A stretch of 64,000 nucleotides of DNA from Streptomyces sp. NBC_01255 (lineage in GTDB: Bacteria; Actinomycetota; Actinomycetes; Streptomycetales; Streptomycetaceae), in NCBI RefSeq assembly GCF_036226445.1, contig NZ_CP108474.1, forward strand, positions 6,820,001 to 6,884,000, read 5' to 3'. Shown piece by piece: positions 18,189 through 28,109 of the stretch (position 1 is its first letter; every line of letters starts with the position of its first letter). The translations under genes were made by a program, and so were the position numbers. The notes beneath the pieces are model-generated. The model was not told where the DNA came from. It saw only the letters and a list, made by a program, of their open reading frames with translations, and did no database searches.

Positions 18189-19273
18189 GAACAGCGCTCG
18201 TCATCGGCACCGGCCTGATCGGCACCTCCGCGGCGATCGCTTTGGCGAGCCGGGGCGTCACGGTCCACCTCCGCGACCACGACCCGGCGCGCGCCCAGAC
18301 GGCCGCCGCGCTCGGCGCGGGCACCGACGAGGCGCCCGAGGGGCGCGTGGACCTCGCGATCGTCGCCGTGCCCCCCGCGCACGTCGCCGCGACCCTCGCC
18401 GAGGCGATGTCCGCGGGCCTCGCCCGCGGCTACCTGGACGTGGCGAGCGTCAAGGGAGGTCCGAAGCGGGAGCTGGAGGCGCTGGGCCTCGACCTCACCG
18501 CGTACATCGGTTCGCACCCGATGTCCGGCAAGGAGCGCTCGGGCCCGCTCGCGGCGACCGCGGACCTCTTCGAGGGACGGCCCTGGGTCCTCACCCCGAC
18601 CCGTGACACCGACACCGAGGTCCTGAACCTCGCCCTGGAGCTCGTCGCCCTCTGTCGGGCCGTGCCCGTCGTCATGGACGCCGACGCCCACGACCGGGCC
18701 GTCGCCCTCGTCTCCCACACCCCGCAGCTGGTGTCGTCGATGGTCGCCGCGCGCCTGGAGGAGGCCGACGAGTCGGCCGTACGCCTCTGCGGGCAGGGCA
18801 TCCGCGACGTCACCCGGATCGCCGCCTCCGACCCGCGCATGTGGGTCGACATCCTCTCCGCCAACCCGGGCCCCGTCGCCGACGTCCTCGCGGGCGTCGC
18901 CGCCGACCTCGACGAGACGGTCCGCGCCCTGCGCTCCCTCCTGTCCGTCGACGAGGACAAGCGCCGGGACGGTGCCTCCGGCATCGAGGACGTCCTGCGG
19001 CGCGGGAACGCCGGCCGGGCCCGCGTCCCCGGCAAGCACGGTGCCGCACCCACGGCCTACGAGATCGTCGCCGTCCTCATCAGCGACCAGCCGGGCGAGC
19101 TGGCCCGGATCTTCGCCGACGCGGGCCGTGCGGGCGTCAACATCGAGGACGTCCGCATCGAGCACGCCACCGGCCAGCAGGCGGGCCTGGTCCAGCTCAT
19201 GGTCGACCCCGCGGCCGCCCCGGTCCTGGGCGCGGCCCTCCAGGAGCGCGGCTGGGCGCTGCGGACGCCCTGA
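18185..19273 (+). CDS. tyrA: Prephenate dehydrogenase
   Basis: Oxidatively decarboxylates prephenate to 4-hydroxyphenylpyruvate with NAD. The 362-residue protein begins with a Rossmann motif, LVIGTGLIGTSAAIAL. It has the catalytic-site GSHPMSGKERSG and SHTPQLVSSMVAARL, and ends in an ACT-like domain (AVLISDQPGELARIFADAG) that may bind tyrosine for feedback control. The GTG start overlaps the aroH stop. Confidence 0.95.
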   Translation: MRTALVIGTGLIGTSAAIALASRGVTVHLRDHDPARAQTAAALGAGTDEAPEGRVDLAIVAVPPAHVAATLAEAMSAGLARGYLDVASVKGGPKRELEALGLDLTAYIGSHPMSGKERSGPLAATADLFEGRPWVLTPTRDTDTEVLNLALELVALCRAVPVVMDADAHDRAVALVSHTPQLVSSMVAARLEEADESAVRLCGQGIRDVTRIAASDPRMWVDILSANPGPVADVLAGVAADLDETVRALRSLLSVDEDKRRDGASGIEDVLRRGNAGRARVPGKHGAAPTAYEIVAVLISDQPGELARIFADAGRAGVNIEDVRIEHATGQQAGLVQLMVDPAAAPVLGAALQERGWALRTP

Positions 19274-19449
19274 CGGTACGGGGCGGGGCTGACGGGTTCG
19301 CCGGAGCCCCTCCGGCACCGCCCCGGAGGGGGTCCGGAGCGGGTCCGACATGGGCTGGGCCGAACGGGTGCGTGGGACTCGGTAACCTTGTGGGGGCCCC
19401 TTGCATCTCCGCCGAGGCCCTACCGCTCCCCCAGGAAGGTGTTCCCACC

Positions 19450-20124
19450 GTGGAATCCGTGATCGTCGCCATCGACGGGCCGTCCGGCACGGGCAAGTCG
19501 AGCACCTCGAAGGCGGTCGCCGCCAAGCTGGGGCTGAGCTACCTCGACACCGGCGCCCAGTACCGGGCGATCACCTGGTGGATGATCAGCAACGGCGTCG
19601 ACGTGACCGACGCCGAGGCCGTCGCCAACGCCGCCTCCAAGCCGGACATCGTCTCCGGTACGGACCCGGGCCGCCCCACCATCACGGTGGACGGTGTCGA
19701 CGCCGCCGGTCCCATCCGTACCGAAGAGGTCACCTCGAAGGTCAGCGCCGTCAGCGCCGTGCCCGAGGTGCGGACGCGCATCACCGACCTCCAGCGGTCC
19801 ATCGCGAAGGGCGCCGAGCTCGGCATCGTCGTCGAGGGCCGGGACATCGGCACCACCGTCCTGCCGGACGCCGACCTGAAGATCTTCCTCACCGCCTCGC
19901 CCGAGGCCCGTGCCGCCCGCCGCTCCGGCGAGCTCAAGGGCGCCGACGTGCAGGCGACGAAGGAAGCCCTGATCAAGCGGGACGCGGCCGACTCCGGCCG
20001 CAAGACCTCTCCGCTCGCGAAGGCCGGCGACGCCGTCGAGGTCGACACCACCGACCTCACCCTGGACCAGGTCATCGAGTGCGTCGTCACCCTGGTGGAG
20101 GAGAAGAGGGCGGGCGCGAAGTGA
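19450..20124 (+). CDS. cmk: Cytidylate kinase
   Basis: Phosphorylates CMP and dCMP. The 224-residue protein begins VIVAIDGPSGTGKSSTSKAV with a canonical P-loop, then LSYLDTGAQYRAITW, the NMP-binding region VEGRDIGTTVLPDADLKIFL, and the lid region RRSGELKG. The GTG has AGGAAGG about ten bases upstream. The stop overlaps the acyltransferase start, and der follows; cmk-acyltransferase-der is a common actinobacterial arrangement. Confidence 0.96.
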   Translation: MESVIVAIDGPSGTGKSSTSKAVAAKLGLSYLDTGAQYRAITWWMISNGVDVTDAEAVANAASKPDIVSGTDPGRPTITVDGVDAAGPIRTEEVTSKVSAVSAVPEVRTRITDLQRSIAKGAELGIVVEGRDIGTTVLPDADLKIFLTASPEARAARRSGELKGADVQATKEALIKRDAADSGRKTSPLAKAGDAVEVDTTDLTLDQVIECVVTLVEEKRAGAK

Positions 20125-20765
20125 CCCTGCCCTCCGCGAAGGGCGCCGTCGTCGGCCGACGCATCGGCATCGGCCTGATGTACGGCTTCTGGAAGCCGCG
20201 CGTCCTCGGCGCCTGGCGGGTACCGGCCTCCGGCCCCGTCATCCTCGCCGTCAACCACGCGCACAACATCGACGGCCCCATGCTCATGGGCACCGCACCG
20301 CGCCCGGTGCACTTCCTCATCAAGAAGGAAGCCTTCGTCGGGCCCCTCGGGCCCTTCCTGGAGGGCATCGGGCAGGTCAAGGTCGACCGCGACAGCACCG
20401 ACCGGAACGCGATAGGCAACGCCCTGGGCGTCCTGGAGCAGGGCGGCGTCCTCGGCATCTTCCCCGAGGGCACCCGCGGCGAGGGCGACTTCGCCTCGCT
20501 GCGCGCCGGCCTCGCCTACTTCGCCGTCCGCAGTGGGGCGTCGATCGTTCCGGTCGCCGTCCTGGGAAGCACCGAGCGCCGCGGACGGTTGTTCAAGGCA
20601 CTGCCTCCGCTGCGCGGCCGCGTCGACGTCGTCTTCGGCGACGCCTTCGAGGCGGGCGACGGATCAGGGCGTCGCACCCGCAAGGCGCTCGACGAGGCCA
20701 CCGTACGGATCCAGGGACAGCTCACCGCTCACCTGGAAAACGCCAAGCGCCTCACCGGGCGCTGA
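20121..20765 (+). CDS. 1-acyl-sn-glycerol-3-phosphate acyltransferase family (PlsC-like)
   Basis: A 214-residue membrane-associated acyltransferase. Catalytic motif I is NHAHNIDG (NHx4D) and motif III is IFPEGTRGEGDF. The VKVDRDSTDRNA segment and VPVAVLGSTE are also typical. It would acylate lysophosphatidate in phospholipid synthesis. GTG overlaps the cmk stop (GTGA). Substrate specificity is by family only. Confidence 0.92.
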   Translation: MTLPSAKGAVVGRRIGIGLMYGFWKPRVLGAWRVPASGPVILAVNHAHNIDGPMLMGTAPRPVHFLIKKEAFVGPLGPFLEGIGQVKVDRDSTDRNAIGNALGVLEQGGVLGIFPEGTRGEGDFASLRAGLAYFAVRSGASIVPVAVLGSTERRGRLFKALPPLRGRVDVVFGDAFEAGDGSGRRTRKALDEATVRIQGQLTAHLENAKRLTGR

Positions 20766-20835
20766 GCGAGACTTTCAGTAGTGGGCCCCGCGGCTCGGGG
20801 ACCCACCGACCACGAATGATCAAGGAACGGACTTC

Positions 20836-22284
20836 ATGAACGACCAGCACGACCACGGGGCACTTGGCGACGCCGAGTACGCGGAGTTCATGGAGCTCGC
20901 CTCGGAAGAAGGCTTCGGCGCCGAAGAGATCGAGGGCGCGATCGAGGAGGCCGGGCACGGCCCCCTGCCCGTCCTCGCCGTCGTCGGCCGCCCGAACGTC
21001 GGCAAGTCGACCCTGGTGAACCGCATCATCGGCCGCCGCGAGGCCGTCGTCGAGGACAAGCCGGGCGTCACCCGCGACCGCGTCACCTACGAGGCCGAAT
21101 GGGCCGGGCGCCGCTTCAAGGTCGTCGACACCGGCGGCTGGGAGCAGGACGTCCTCGGCATCGACGCCTCCGTCGCCGCCCAGGCCGAGTTCGCCATCGA
21201 GGCCGCCGACGCCTGTCTCTTCGTCGTGGACGCCACCGTCGGCGCCACCGACACCGACGAGGCCGTCGTCAAGCTGCTCCGCCGCGCCGGCAAGCCGGTC
21301 GTCCTCGCCGCCAACAAGGTCGACGGCCAGTCCGGCGAGGCCGACGCTGCCACGCTCTGGTCCCTGGGCCTCGGCGAGCCGTTCCCCGTCTCCTCGCTGC
21401 ACGGCCGCGGCACCGGCGACCTCCTCGACGAGGTCCTGAAGAAGCTGCCCGAGGCCCCCGAGCAGCGCTTCGGCAACGCCGTCGGCGGCCCGCGCCGCAT
21501 CGCCCTCATCGGCCGTCCGAACGTCGGCAAGTCCTCCCTCCTCAACAAGGTCGCGAACGAGGACCGGGTCGTCGTCAACGCGCTGGCCGGCACCACCCGC
21601 GACCCGGTCGACGAGCTCATCGAGCTCGGCGGCGTGACGTGGAAGTTCGTCGACACCGCCGGCATCCGCAAGAAGGTCCACCTCCAGTCGGGCGCGGACT
21701 ACTACGCTTCCCTGCGGACCGCCGCCGCCATCGAGAAGGCGGAGGTGGCCGTCATCCTCATCGACACCACCGACAAGATCTCGGTCCAGGACCAGCGCAT
21801 CATCACGATGGCCGTCGAGTCCGGCCGCGCCATCGTCATCGCCTACAACAAGTGGGACGAGCTCGACGAGGAGCGCCGCTACTACCTCGAGAACGAGATC
21901 GAGACCGAGATGCAGCAGGTCGTCTGGGCGCCCCGGGTCAACGTCTCCGCCAAGACCGGCCGCCACATGGAGAAGCTGGTCCCGGCCATCCAGACCGCCC
22001 TCGCCGGCTGGGAGACCCGCGTCCCCACCGGCCGGCTGAACGCCTTCCTCGGCGAGATCGTCGCGGCCCACCCGCACCCGATCCGCGGCGGCAAGCAGCC
22101 CCGCATCCTCTTCGGTACGCAGGCGGGCACCAAGCCGCCGCGGTTCGTCCTCTTCGCCTCGGGCTTCCTGGAGGCCGGCTACCGGCGCTTCATCGAGCGC
22201 CGTCTGCGCGAGGAGTTCGGCTTCGAGGGCACCCCGATCCACATCTCGGTGCGCGTGCGCGAGAAGCGCGGCCGGAAGAAGTAG
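20836..22284 (+). CDS. der: Ribosome-assembly GTPase Der (EngA)
   Basis: A 482-residue protein with two tandem GTPase domains. The first has [22 protein letters not shown] and NKVD. The second has [23 protein letters not shown] and NKWD. A KH-like C-terminal domain ends with [14 protein letters not shown]. Der acts in 50S subunit maturation. An acidic N-terminal extension of about 45 residues precedes the first domain. AAGGA lies nine bases before the ATG. A very long perfect hairpin follows the gene. Confidence 0.97.
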   Translation: MNDQHDHGALGDAEYAEFMELASEEGFGAEEIEGAIEEAGHGPLPVLAVVGRPNVGKSTLVNRIIGRREAVVEDKPGVTRDRVTYEAEWAGRRFKVVDTGGWEQDVLGIDASVAAQAEFAIEAADACLFVVDATVGATDTDEAVVKLLRRAGKPVVLAANKVDGQSGEADAATLWSLGLGEPFPVSSLHGRGTGDLLDEVLKKLPEAPEQRFGNAVGGPRRIALIGRPNVGKSSLLNKVANEDRVVVNALAGTTRDPVDELIELGGVTWKFVDTAGIRKKVHLQSGADYYASLRTAAAIEKAEVAVILIDTTDKISVQDQRIITMAVESGRAIVIAYNKWDELDEERRYYLENEIETEMQQVVWAPRVNVSAKTGRHMEKLVPAIQTALAGWETRVPTGRLNAFLGEIVAAHPHPIRGGKQPRILFGTQAGTKPPRFVLFASGFLEAGYRRFIERRLREEFGFEGTPIHISVRVREKRGRKK

Positions 22285-22303
22285 TCGACAGCGCGGTGTG
22301 ACG

Positions 22304-22350
22304 GACACGGCAGAGGGCCGGGGCGACAAGCCCCGGCCCTCTGCCGTGTC
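22304..22350. terminator. 21-bp perfect hairpin terminator after der
   Basis: Arms 22304-22324 and 22330-22350 are perfect complements with a 5-base loop (GACAA). It separates der from the convergent minus-strand gene and can work in both directions. Confidence 0.88.
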
Positions 22351-22381
22351 GCGGACGGGTCCGCTGGGGTGTCCGCCGGAC

Positions 22382-23050
22382 TCAGAAGCCCCGGCGGGGA
22401 CCCGGCGGGAGCGCCGCCGGGGTGTGGTGCTGCTGCGCCGTCCAGATAGGCGGATGAGCGGAGGCGTACCGGTGACCGGTGCCGTATCCCTGCCCGGCTC
22501 CGTACCCCTGGCCGTTGCCGTACAGACCCGTGCTCGCGGTCGTGCCGAAGGCCCGGAAGGCCACCTCCTCCTCGCCGCTGCGGTCACCCGGCAGCGTGCG
22601 GAACGACCGGCGGTACTCCGAGAACAGGGCGTCGTAGATCGGCGTGGCCGACTGGCCCGCCGTGACGTCCTGCGCCGGGCGCATGGCGGGGATCTGGCTC
22701 GGATACGGCTGGAGGAAAGGGTCGTATGGGTGCACGTACGTGCCAACGACCCCGCCGCCGGTCGGATGCGGGCGGCTCTCCGAAAGAGACGCCCGCCGGG
22801 GGCGCGGCACGGTCGGAACCTCCGGTACCGCCGCGCCCCCGGCAGCCCGCAGCGCAGAGGCCCCGGCTGATGCCGACGCCGCTGCCGATGCCGACGCCGA
22901 AGCCCCGCCGAACCCTGGCGGCCCGCCCAGCCCTGCGGACCTGCCGAACCTGGCCGATTCGCCCGGCCGCGCCGGCCCGCTCGGCCCGCTCGGCCCCGCC
23001 GGTCCGTCCGGGGCCCGCGCGGGCCCTATGCCGGGCCGGCCGTCGTCCAT
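22382..23050 (-). CDS. Uncharacterised low-complexity protein
   Basis: I do not recognise a named family. The 222-residue product starts MDDGRPGIGPARAPDG. Its first ~100 residues are Pro/Gly/Ala/Ser-rich with repeats such as GASASASAAASASAG, so they are probably disordered. The C-terminal half is more ordered-looking, with YVHPYDPFLQPYPSQIP and YDALFSEYRRSFRTLPGD, then a Gly/Tyr-rich tail (YGNGQGYGAGQGYGTGH). The ATG overlaps the upstream gene's TGA by one base, so the two are coupled. The gene ends just before the der terminator. Confidence 0.75.
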   Translation of the reverse strand: MDDGRPGIGPARAPDGPAGPSGPSGPARPGESARFGRSAGLGGPPGFGGASASASAAASASAGASALRAAGGAAVPEVPTVPRPRRASLSESRPHPTGGGVVGTYVHPYDPFLQPYPSQIPAMRPAQDVTAGQSATPIYDALFSEYRRSFRTLPGDRSGEEEVAFRAFGTTASTGLYGNGQGYGAGQGYGTGHRYASAHPPIWTAQQHHTPAALPPGPRRGF

Positions 23051-23832
23051 CAGGTACCGGCCAGCGGCATCGCGGCCGCCACCAGGCGTCCGTTCGCCGC
23101 GGCCTTCTCCAGGGCGTCGCGCAGCAGGTCCTCGCGCGGCTGCTGGCCGATGGAGCCCACCGGGGCGGCGAAGACCAGGACCGTGTGCGACTTGTTGGCC
23201 GCCGCGCGCCAGCCCTCGGTGACCTGGAGCGGCTGGTGCGCCTGCCACCAGGCGGCCTGACCGGCGCCGTTCGGCCCCGGCTGGAGGACGGAGTGGAGCT
23301 GGCCCATGGCGACCAGGACCGACCAGCCCGGCAGTGCGGCGGGCTTCTCGTTGAGGTCGGTGACGGGCCGGAAGCCCTGCTCCGCGAGGAGCGGCAGGAA
23401 CTCGTCGACGAGGCCGTCCGTGCCCGGGCGGGCCACGGGGGCGGTCGGCTCCACGACCAGCGCCGGGTGCAGCTCGCCGTCGATCAGGACGAGACCGCTG
23501 GTGACGCCGAGCACGGCCTGCTCGGGGTGGGCGGCGGACAGCGCGTCGGCGGCGTCCGATGCCGTGATCGAGGCGACGGCGCCCTGGAGCTGCGCCTCGG
23601 CGACCTTGACGACCTGCGACGGGATGCAGCTGGCGTGGGCGAACGCGAGGACCGCGGTCTCCTCACCGACGAACAGCACCGTGCTGGTGCGCTCCTGCTC
23701 GGAGTCCCCCGGCGTGCGGCAGGAGGTGCAGTCGTAGCTGCCCGGGGCGTTGTCGCCGGCAAGCAGCCGGTCGGCTTCTTCGTCGCCGATCTCGGCGCGT
23801 ACGTCCTCGTGAACGTCGAGCATGCGCGGCAC
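23050..23832 (-). CDS. Uncharacterised conserved protein with a CxxC motif
   Basis: A 260-residue soluble protein with no family I can name. Near residue 33 it has YDCTSCRTPGD, a possible metal-binding or redox Cys pair. It then alternates strands and helices, with SSTVLFVGEE-like and HTVLVFAAPVGS stretches. The GTG start has AGGGAG six bases upstream; an ATG three codons later is less well placed. It is coupled by TGATG to the following low-complexity gene, so the two products probably work together. Confidence 0.75.
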   Translation of the reverse strand: MPRMLDVHEDVRAEIGDEEADRLLAGDNAPGSYDCTSCRTPGDSEQERTSTVLFVGEETAVLAFAHASCIPSQVVKVAEAQLQGAVASITASDAADALSAAHPEQAVLGVTSGLVLIDGELHPALVVEPTAPVARPGTDGLVDEFLPLLAEQGFRPVTDLNEKPAALPGWSVLVAMGQLHSVLQPGPNGAGQAAWWQAHQPLQVTEGWRAAANKSHTVLVFAAPVGSIGQQPREDLLRDALEKAAANGRLVAAAMPLAGT

Positions 23833-24040
23833 GGGTGGCTCCCTGGACTCGGTACGGGGGGACGCCGGGCCGATCCCGGGCGTCTCATGCCGACTTCAAC
23901 GGGTCAGGATCGGCCGGGGTCACGCGTGGAAGCGAGGCAACTTGCCGTCGGCTCGTGCGGCGGGGCCGGTGACTCCGACCGGGTGGGGTGTGAACAGTGT
24001 TCCGCGCGGCACGGGCCGGGGGTACCGGGCGGCTGCCTAG

Positions 24041-24796
<756 letters not shown>

Positions 24797-24798
24797 CG

Positions 24799-25455
24799 TC
24801 AGTCCGCCGTGCCTCCGGCGAACTCGTGCGGCTCCCCGACGGCCGCGCGGGAGCCGCGCCGCAGCTCATGGACGAGCGAGCCGCGCGGCAGCCCCTCCGG
24901 TACGCGCTGCTCGGCGAGGAGCACGGCCGCCCCGTGCTCCACGGCGAGCGCCGCGAGGAGCCCGTACGTACGGGCCGCGACCGGCGGGGCCATGCCGAGC
25001 GACGGCTCGTCGACCAGCACCACGCGCGCGGGCCTCAGCAGGGCACGGGACAGGGCCAGCATCCGGCGCTCCCCACCGGAGAGGGTCCCGGCGGCCCGGG
25101 ACAGCAGGGGTACGAGCTCGGGGTACGGGGCGGGGGCGTCCGGCGCGGTGAGCGCGAGGTTCTCGGCGACGGTGAGCCCCTCGTACACCGCCCGCAGATC
25201 CGGTACGAAGCACAGCCCGCGGCGCGCCCGCGCGTGCGGCGGCAGCCCGGTCACGTCGGCGCCGCGCCACAGGACCCGGCCGGAGGAGAGCCGTACCGTG
25301 CCGGCGAGGGCCCGCAGGGCGGTCGTGCGGCCCGCGCCGTTCCGTCCCAGGAGCACGGTGACGGTGCCGGCGGGCACGGGCAGGTCGAGGCCGTGCAGGG
25401 CCTCCAGGGGGCCGTAGCGGACCCGGGCCGCACGCAGCTCGATCTCGACGCTCAT
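24799..25455 (-). CDS. ABC transporter ATP-binding protein, LivF-like
   Basis: A 218-residue ATPase resembling LivF of branched-chain amino-acid importers. It has a Walker A region LLGRNGAGRTTALRAL with Arg in place of the invariant Lys, signature TLSGGERRMLALSRAL and Walker B VVLVDEPSLGM. It overlaps the fused permease/ATPase gene by four bases and must supply the second nucleotide-binding domain of that transporter. The Lys-to-Arg change may weaken ATP hydrolysis at one site, which is tolerated in some asymmetric ABC transporters. Confidence 0.88.
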   Translation of the reverse strand: MSVEIELRAARVRYGPLEALHGLDLPVPAGTVTVLLGRNGAGRTTALRALAGTVRLSSGRVLWRGADVTGLPPHARARRGLCFVPDLRAVYEGLTVAENLALTAPDAPAPYPELVPLLSRAAGTLSGGERRMLALSRALLRPARVVLVDEPSLGMAPPVAARTYGLLAALAVEHGAAVLLAEQRVPEGLPRGSLVHELRRGSRAAVGEPHEFAGGTAD

Positions 25456-28109
25456 GACAGGATCCGGCCGCCTTCCATGGTGTGCACGGTGTGGGCGATC
25501 CCGGCGACGAGGTCCGGGTCGTGCTCGACGACGAGGACCGTCAGGCCGTCGGCGGCGAGCGCGGCGAGGATCCGGGCGAGTGCGGCGGTCTCGTCGGCGT
25601 CGAGGCCGGCGGCGGGTTCGTCGAGGAGCAGCGTGTGCGGCTGCCCCGCGAGCGCGCGGGCCAGCTCCACGCGGCGCAGCGTCCCGGTCGGCAGGCCCGC
25701 GGCCGTGCGGTGCCGTACGGGGCCGGCGAGGCCGAACAGGCGGAGGCTCCGCTCGACGGCGGCGGAATCGGCGCGGACCCTGCCCTGCTCGGCTCCGAGA
25801 CGGACGTTCTCCTCGACGGACAGCGACGGGAACACGGCGAGCCGCTGGAAGGTCCGGGCGATCCCGAGACGGGTTCTGGCGTGCGCGGAGCGGGAGGTGA
25901 TGTCGGCGCCGTCGAGCGTGATCAGGCCCTGGTGGCGCCGGGGGCGGAGGGTTCCGGCGAGACAGTCGAAGAGGGTGCTCTTGCCGGCGCCGTTGGGACC
26001 GACGAGGGCGGTGATGTGGGCGGGGGTGAGGGTGAGGGTGACGTGGGAGAGGGCGGTGATCCCTCCGGGGTAGGTGAGGGTGAGGTCGTCAGCGCGGAGT
26101 TCCGGGGCGGGGGCGGGGGCCGGCGCGGGGCTGGTGGGCGGTGCGGGTGCGGGGCCCGGTGCGGGCCGGTGGGGGTGGGTCCGGCCTCCGGCCGGACTGG
26201 GGTTCCCACCCGCACCACCCGTGCGGGTTGTCGACAGAGGTGCGGGTTTTCCTGTGGGGGGTGCGGCGCCGTCGGCGGGTGCGGCGTTCCCACCCGTCAG
26301 ATGTGCGGGTCTCTTCCCGGAGGGTTTCGCGCCGTCGGCGGTTGGAGCCGGACTTGGGAGCAGCAGGGTCGTCAGTGGGGGGAGGCGGCCCGACTGGGTG
26401 GCCAGGAGGCCGATGACGGCCGCCGCCGCGCCCGCTTGGGGGCCCGCGTCCAGGGTGACCAGGAGCGCGGCCGCCGCCAGGGGCGTGAGGAGGCTGTCGG
26501 CGCCGAGGACCAGGACCGCCGCGAACCAGAGCAGGCCGCGTACCGGGTCGTACGCCTCCGGGTCGAAGGCGCGCAGGCCCATGCCGAGGAGGCCGCCGCC
26601 GAGGGCCGCCAGAGCCGCGCCCAGGACGAAGGCGAGGAGCTTGAGGGCCGGGACCGGGGCGCCCGCCGCCTCCGCGCCCGGTTCGTGGTCCCGCAGGGCG
26701 GCCAGCGCGCGGCCCGTGCGGCCCCGGCGCAGCGCCGCCACCAGGGCCAGACAGCCGGCCAGGAGGAGGAGTTCCAGGGCGTAGTAGGCACGGTCGTCCG
26801 TGAAGCCTGTCGGGCGGCCCAGGGACAGGCCCGCCGTCGCGTACGGCTGGGTGAGGACGAAGCGGCTCACCGCCACGCCGGTCGCCAGGGTGGCCAGGGC
26901 GAGCGCCAGGCCGTGGCGGCGGATCGCCGGCCAGGCCGTCACCAGGCCCACCACCGCCACCATCGGTACCGCGAGGCCCAGGGCCAGGAGGGTGGGGACG
27001 CCCGCCGTCGCCAGCAGGGCCGTCAGGAGCGCGCCCAGGCCCGCGTACGCCGCCTGGCCCAGGGCGATCTGGCCGCCCCGGCCCGCCACCACGACCAGGG
27101 ACAGCAGGATCACGGCGAGCGCCGGGACCTGCACCGCCGTGTGCAGGTCGGAGCCCGCGAAGCCGAGGGGGAGGAGGAGCAGGACGCCGATGACCAGCCA
27201 GAGGGGGGTGGGGACGTGGGGGGTGCGGGGCGGTGGGGGCAGGGCGTCCCGGCCCTTGCCGCCGACGCCCGGCAGGACCAGCGCCGCCACCAGGAGCGCC
27301 ACCACGAACAGGTTCGCCCCGAGCGCCTGCACCAGCGGTCCCGCCCAGCCCTCCGGGTGCAGCCGGGTGAGCTGTGCCTGGGCCACGCCGATCGCGACCG
27401 CCGCCGCCACCGCGACCGGCAGCGAGCGCATCCGGGCGATCACCGCGACCGCGATCACCTCGACGACGAGCAGCGGCATCCCGTACGGGTCGAGCCGTAC
27501 GTACGGGGCGAGCAGCACCCCCGTCATCCCGGCGGTGAACGAGCCGAACGCCCACCCCGCCGCCGCCACCCGGTCCGCGTCCACCCCCGACAGGACGGCG
27601 AGCGGGCGGTTGTCGACCACCGCCCGCAGCTCCCGGCCGAACCGCGTCCACCGGGTCACCGCCGTCACCAGGCAGGCGAGCGCCACCACCGCCCCCAGCT
27701 GCGCCCACGGGTCGTCGCCGAGGAGCACCGGCGCGTCGTCCCGCGCCCCACCGCCCCACAGCAGCGCCGCCCCGCCCACGAGCAGGACGAAGACGCCGAT
27801 GGAGGCCACCAGGGTCTGCGCCGGGTTCGAGCCGAGGAGGGCGAGGGGTCGGAACACACCGCGGTCGAGGATCAGGCCGAGGCCGGGGGCGACGATCAGG
27901 AGGGTGACCAGGGCGCCCAGCGGCAGCGGCCAGTCCCACACGACCACCAGCTGCCGCAGGACGTACGCGCAGATCATGGCGACGGCGCCGTGTGCCAGGT
28001 TCAGCACCCCCGTCGCCCGGTAGGTGACGATCAGGCCGATCCCGGTGAGCGCGGCGGCGCTGCCGACGGCGATGCCGGCGAGCGTCAGTTCGTACGTCAG
28101 CGAGGCCAT
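25452..28109 (-). CDS. LivH-LivM-LivG fusion: two permease domains and one ATPase in one polypeptide
   Basis: The 885-residue protein contains three parts. Residues ~1-285 are a LivH-type permease (LTGIGLIVTYRATGVLNLAH, then TRFGRELRAVVDNRPLA). Residues ~300-600 are a LivM-type permease (GRGGQIALGQAAYAGLGALL, GRALAALRDHE). A Pro/Ala-rich linker of ~60-80 residues follows, with APAPAPAPE-type repeats. Residues ~650-885 are a LivG-type ATPase with LVGPNGAGKSTLFDCLAG, Walker B LLLDEPAAGLD and VLVVEHDPDLV. The signature loop is degenerate (LPTGTLRRVELARAL instead of L-A-Y-G-x-Q-R-R). Normally these are three genes. The likely substrate is a branched-chain amino acid or amide. The upstream small membrane-protein frame overlaps it by 13 bases. 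Confidence 0.9.
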   Translation of the reverse strand: MASLTYELTLAGIAVGSAAALTGIGLIVTYRATGVLNLAHGAVAMICAYVLRQLVVVWDWPLPLGALVTLLIVAPGLGLILDRGVFRPLALLGSNPAQTLVASIGVFVLLVGGAALLWGGGARDDAPVLLGDDPWAQLGAVVALACLVTAVTRWTRFGRELRAVVDNRPLAVLSGVDADRVAAAGWAFGSFTAGMTGVLLAPYVRLDPYGMPLLVVEVIAVAVIARMRSLPVAVAAAVAIGVAQAQLTRLHPEGWAGPLVQALGANLFVVALLVAALVLPGVGGKGRDALPPPPRTPHVPTPLWLVIGVLLLLPLGFAGSDLHTAVQVPALAVILLSLVVVAGRGGQIALGQAAYAGLGALLTALLATAGVPTLLALGLAVPMVAVVGLVTAWPAIRRHGLALALATLATGVAVSRFVLTQPYATAGLSLGRPTGFTDDRAYYALELLLLAGCLALVAALRRGRTGRALAALRDHEPGAEAAGAPVPALKLLAFVLGAALAALGGGLLGMGLRAFDPEAYDPVRGLLWFAAVLVLGADSLLTPLAAAALLVTLDAGPQAGAAAAVIGLLATQSGRLPPLTTLLLPSPAPTADGAKPSGKRPAHLTGGNAAPADGAAPPTGKPAPLSTTRTGGAGGNPSPAGGRTHPHRPAPGPAPAPPTSPAPAPAPAPELRADDLTLTYPGGITALSHVTLTLTPAHITALVGPNGAGKSTLFDCLAGTLRPRRHQGLITLDGADITSRSAHARTRLGIARTFQRLAVFPSLSVEENVRLGAEQGRVRADSAAVERSLRLFGLAGPVRHRTAAGLPTGTLRRVELARALAGQPHTLLLDEPAAGLDADETAALARILAALAADGLTVLVVEHDPDLVAGIAHTVHTMEGGRILS

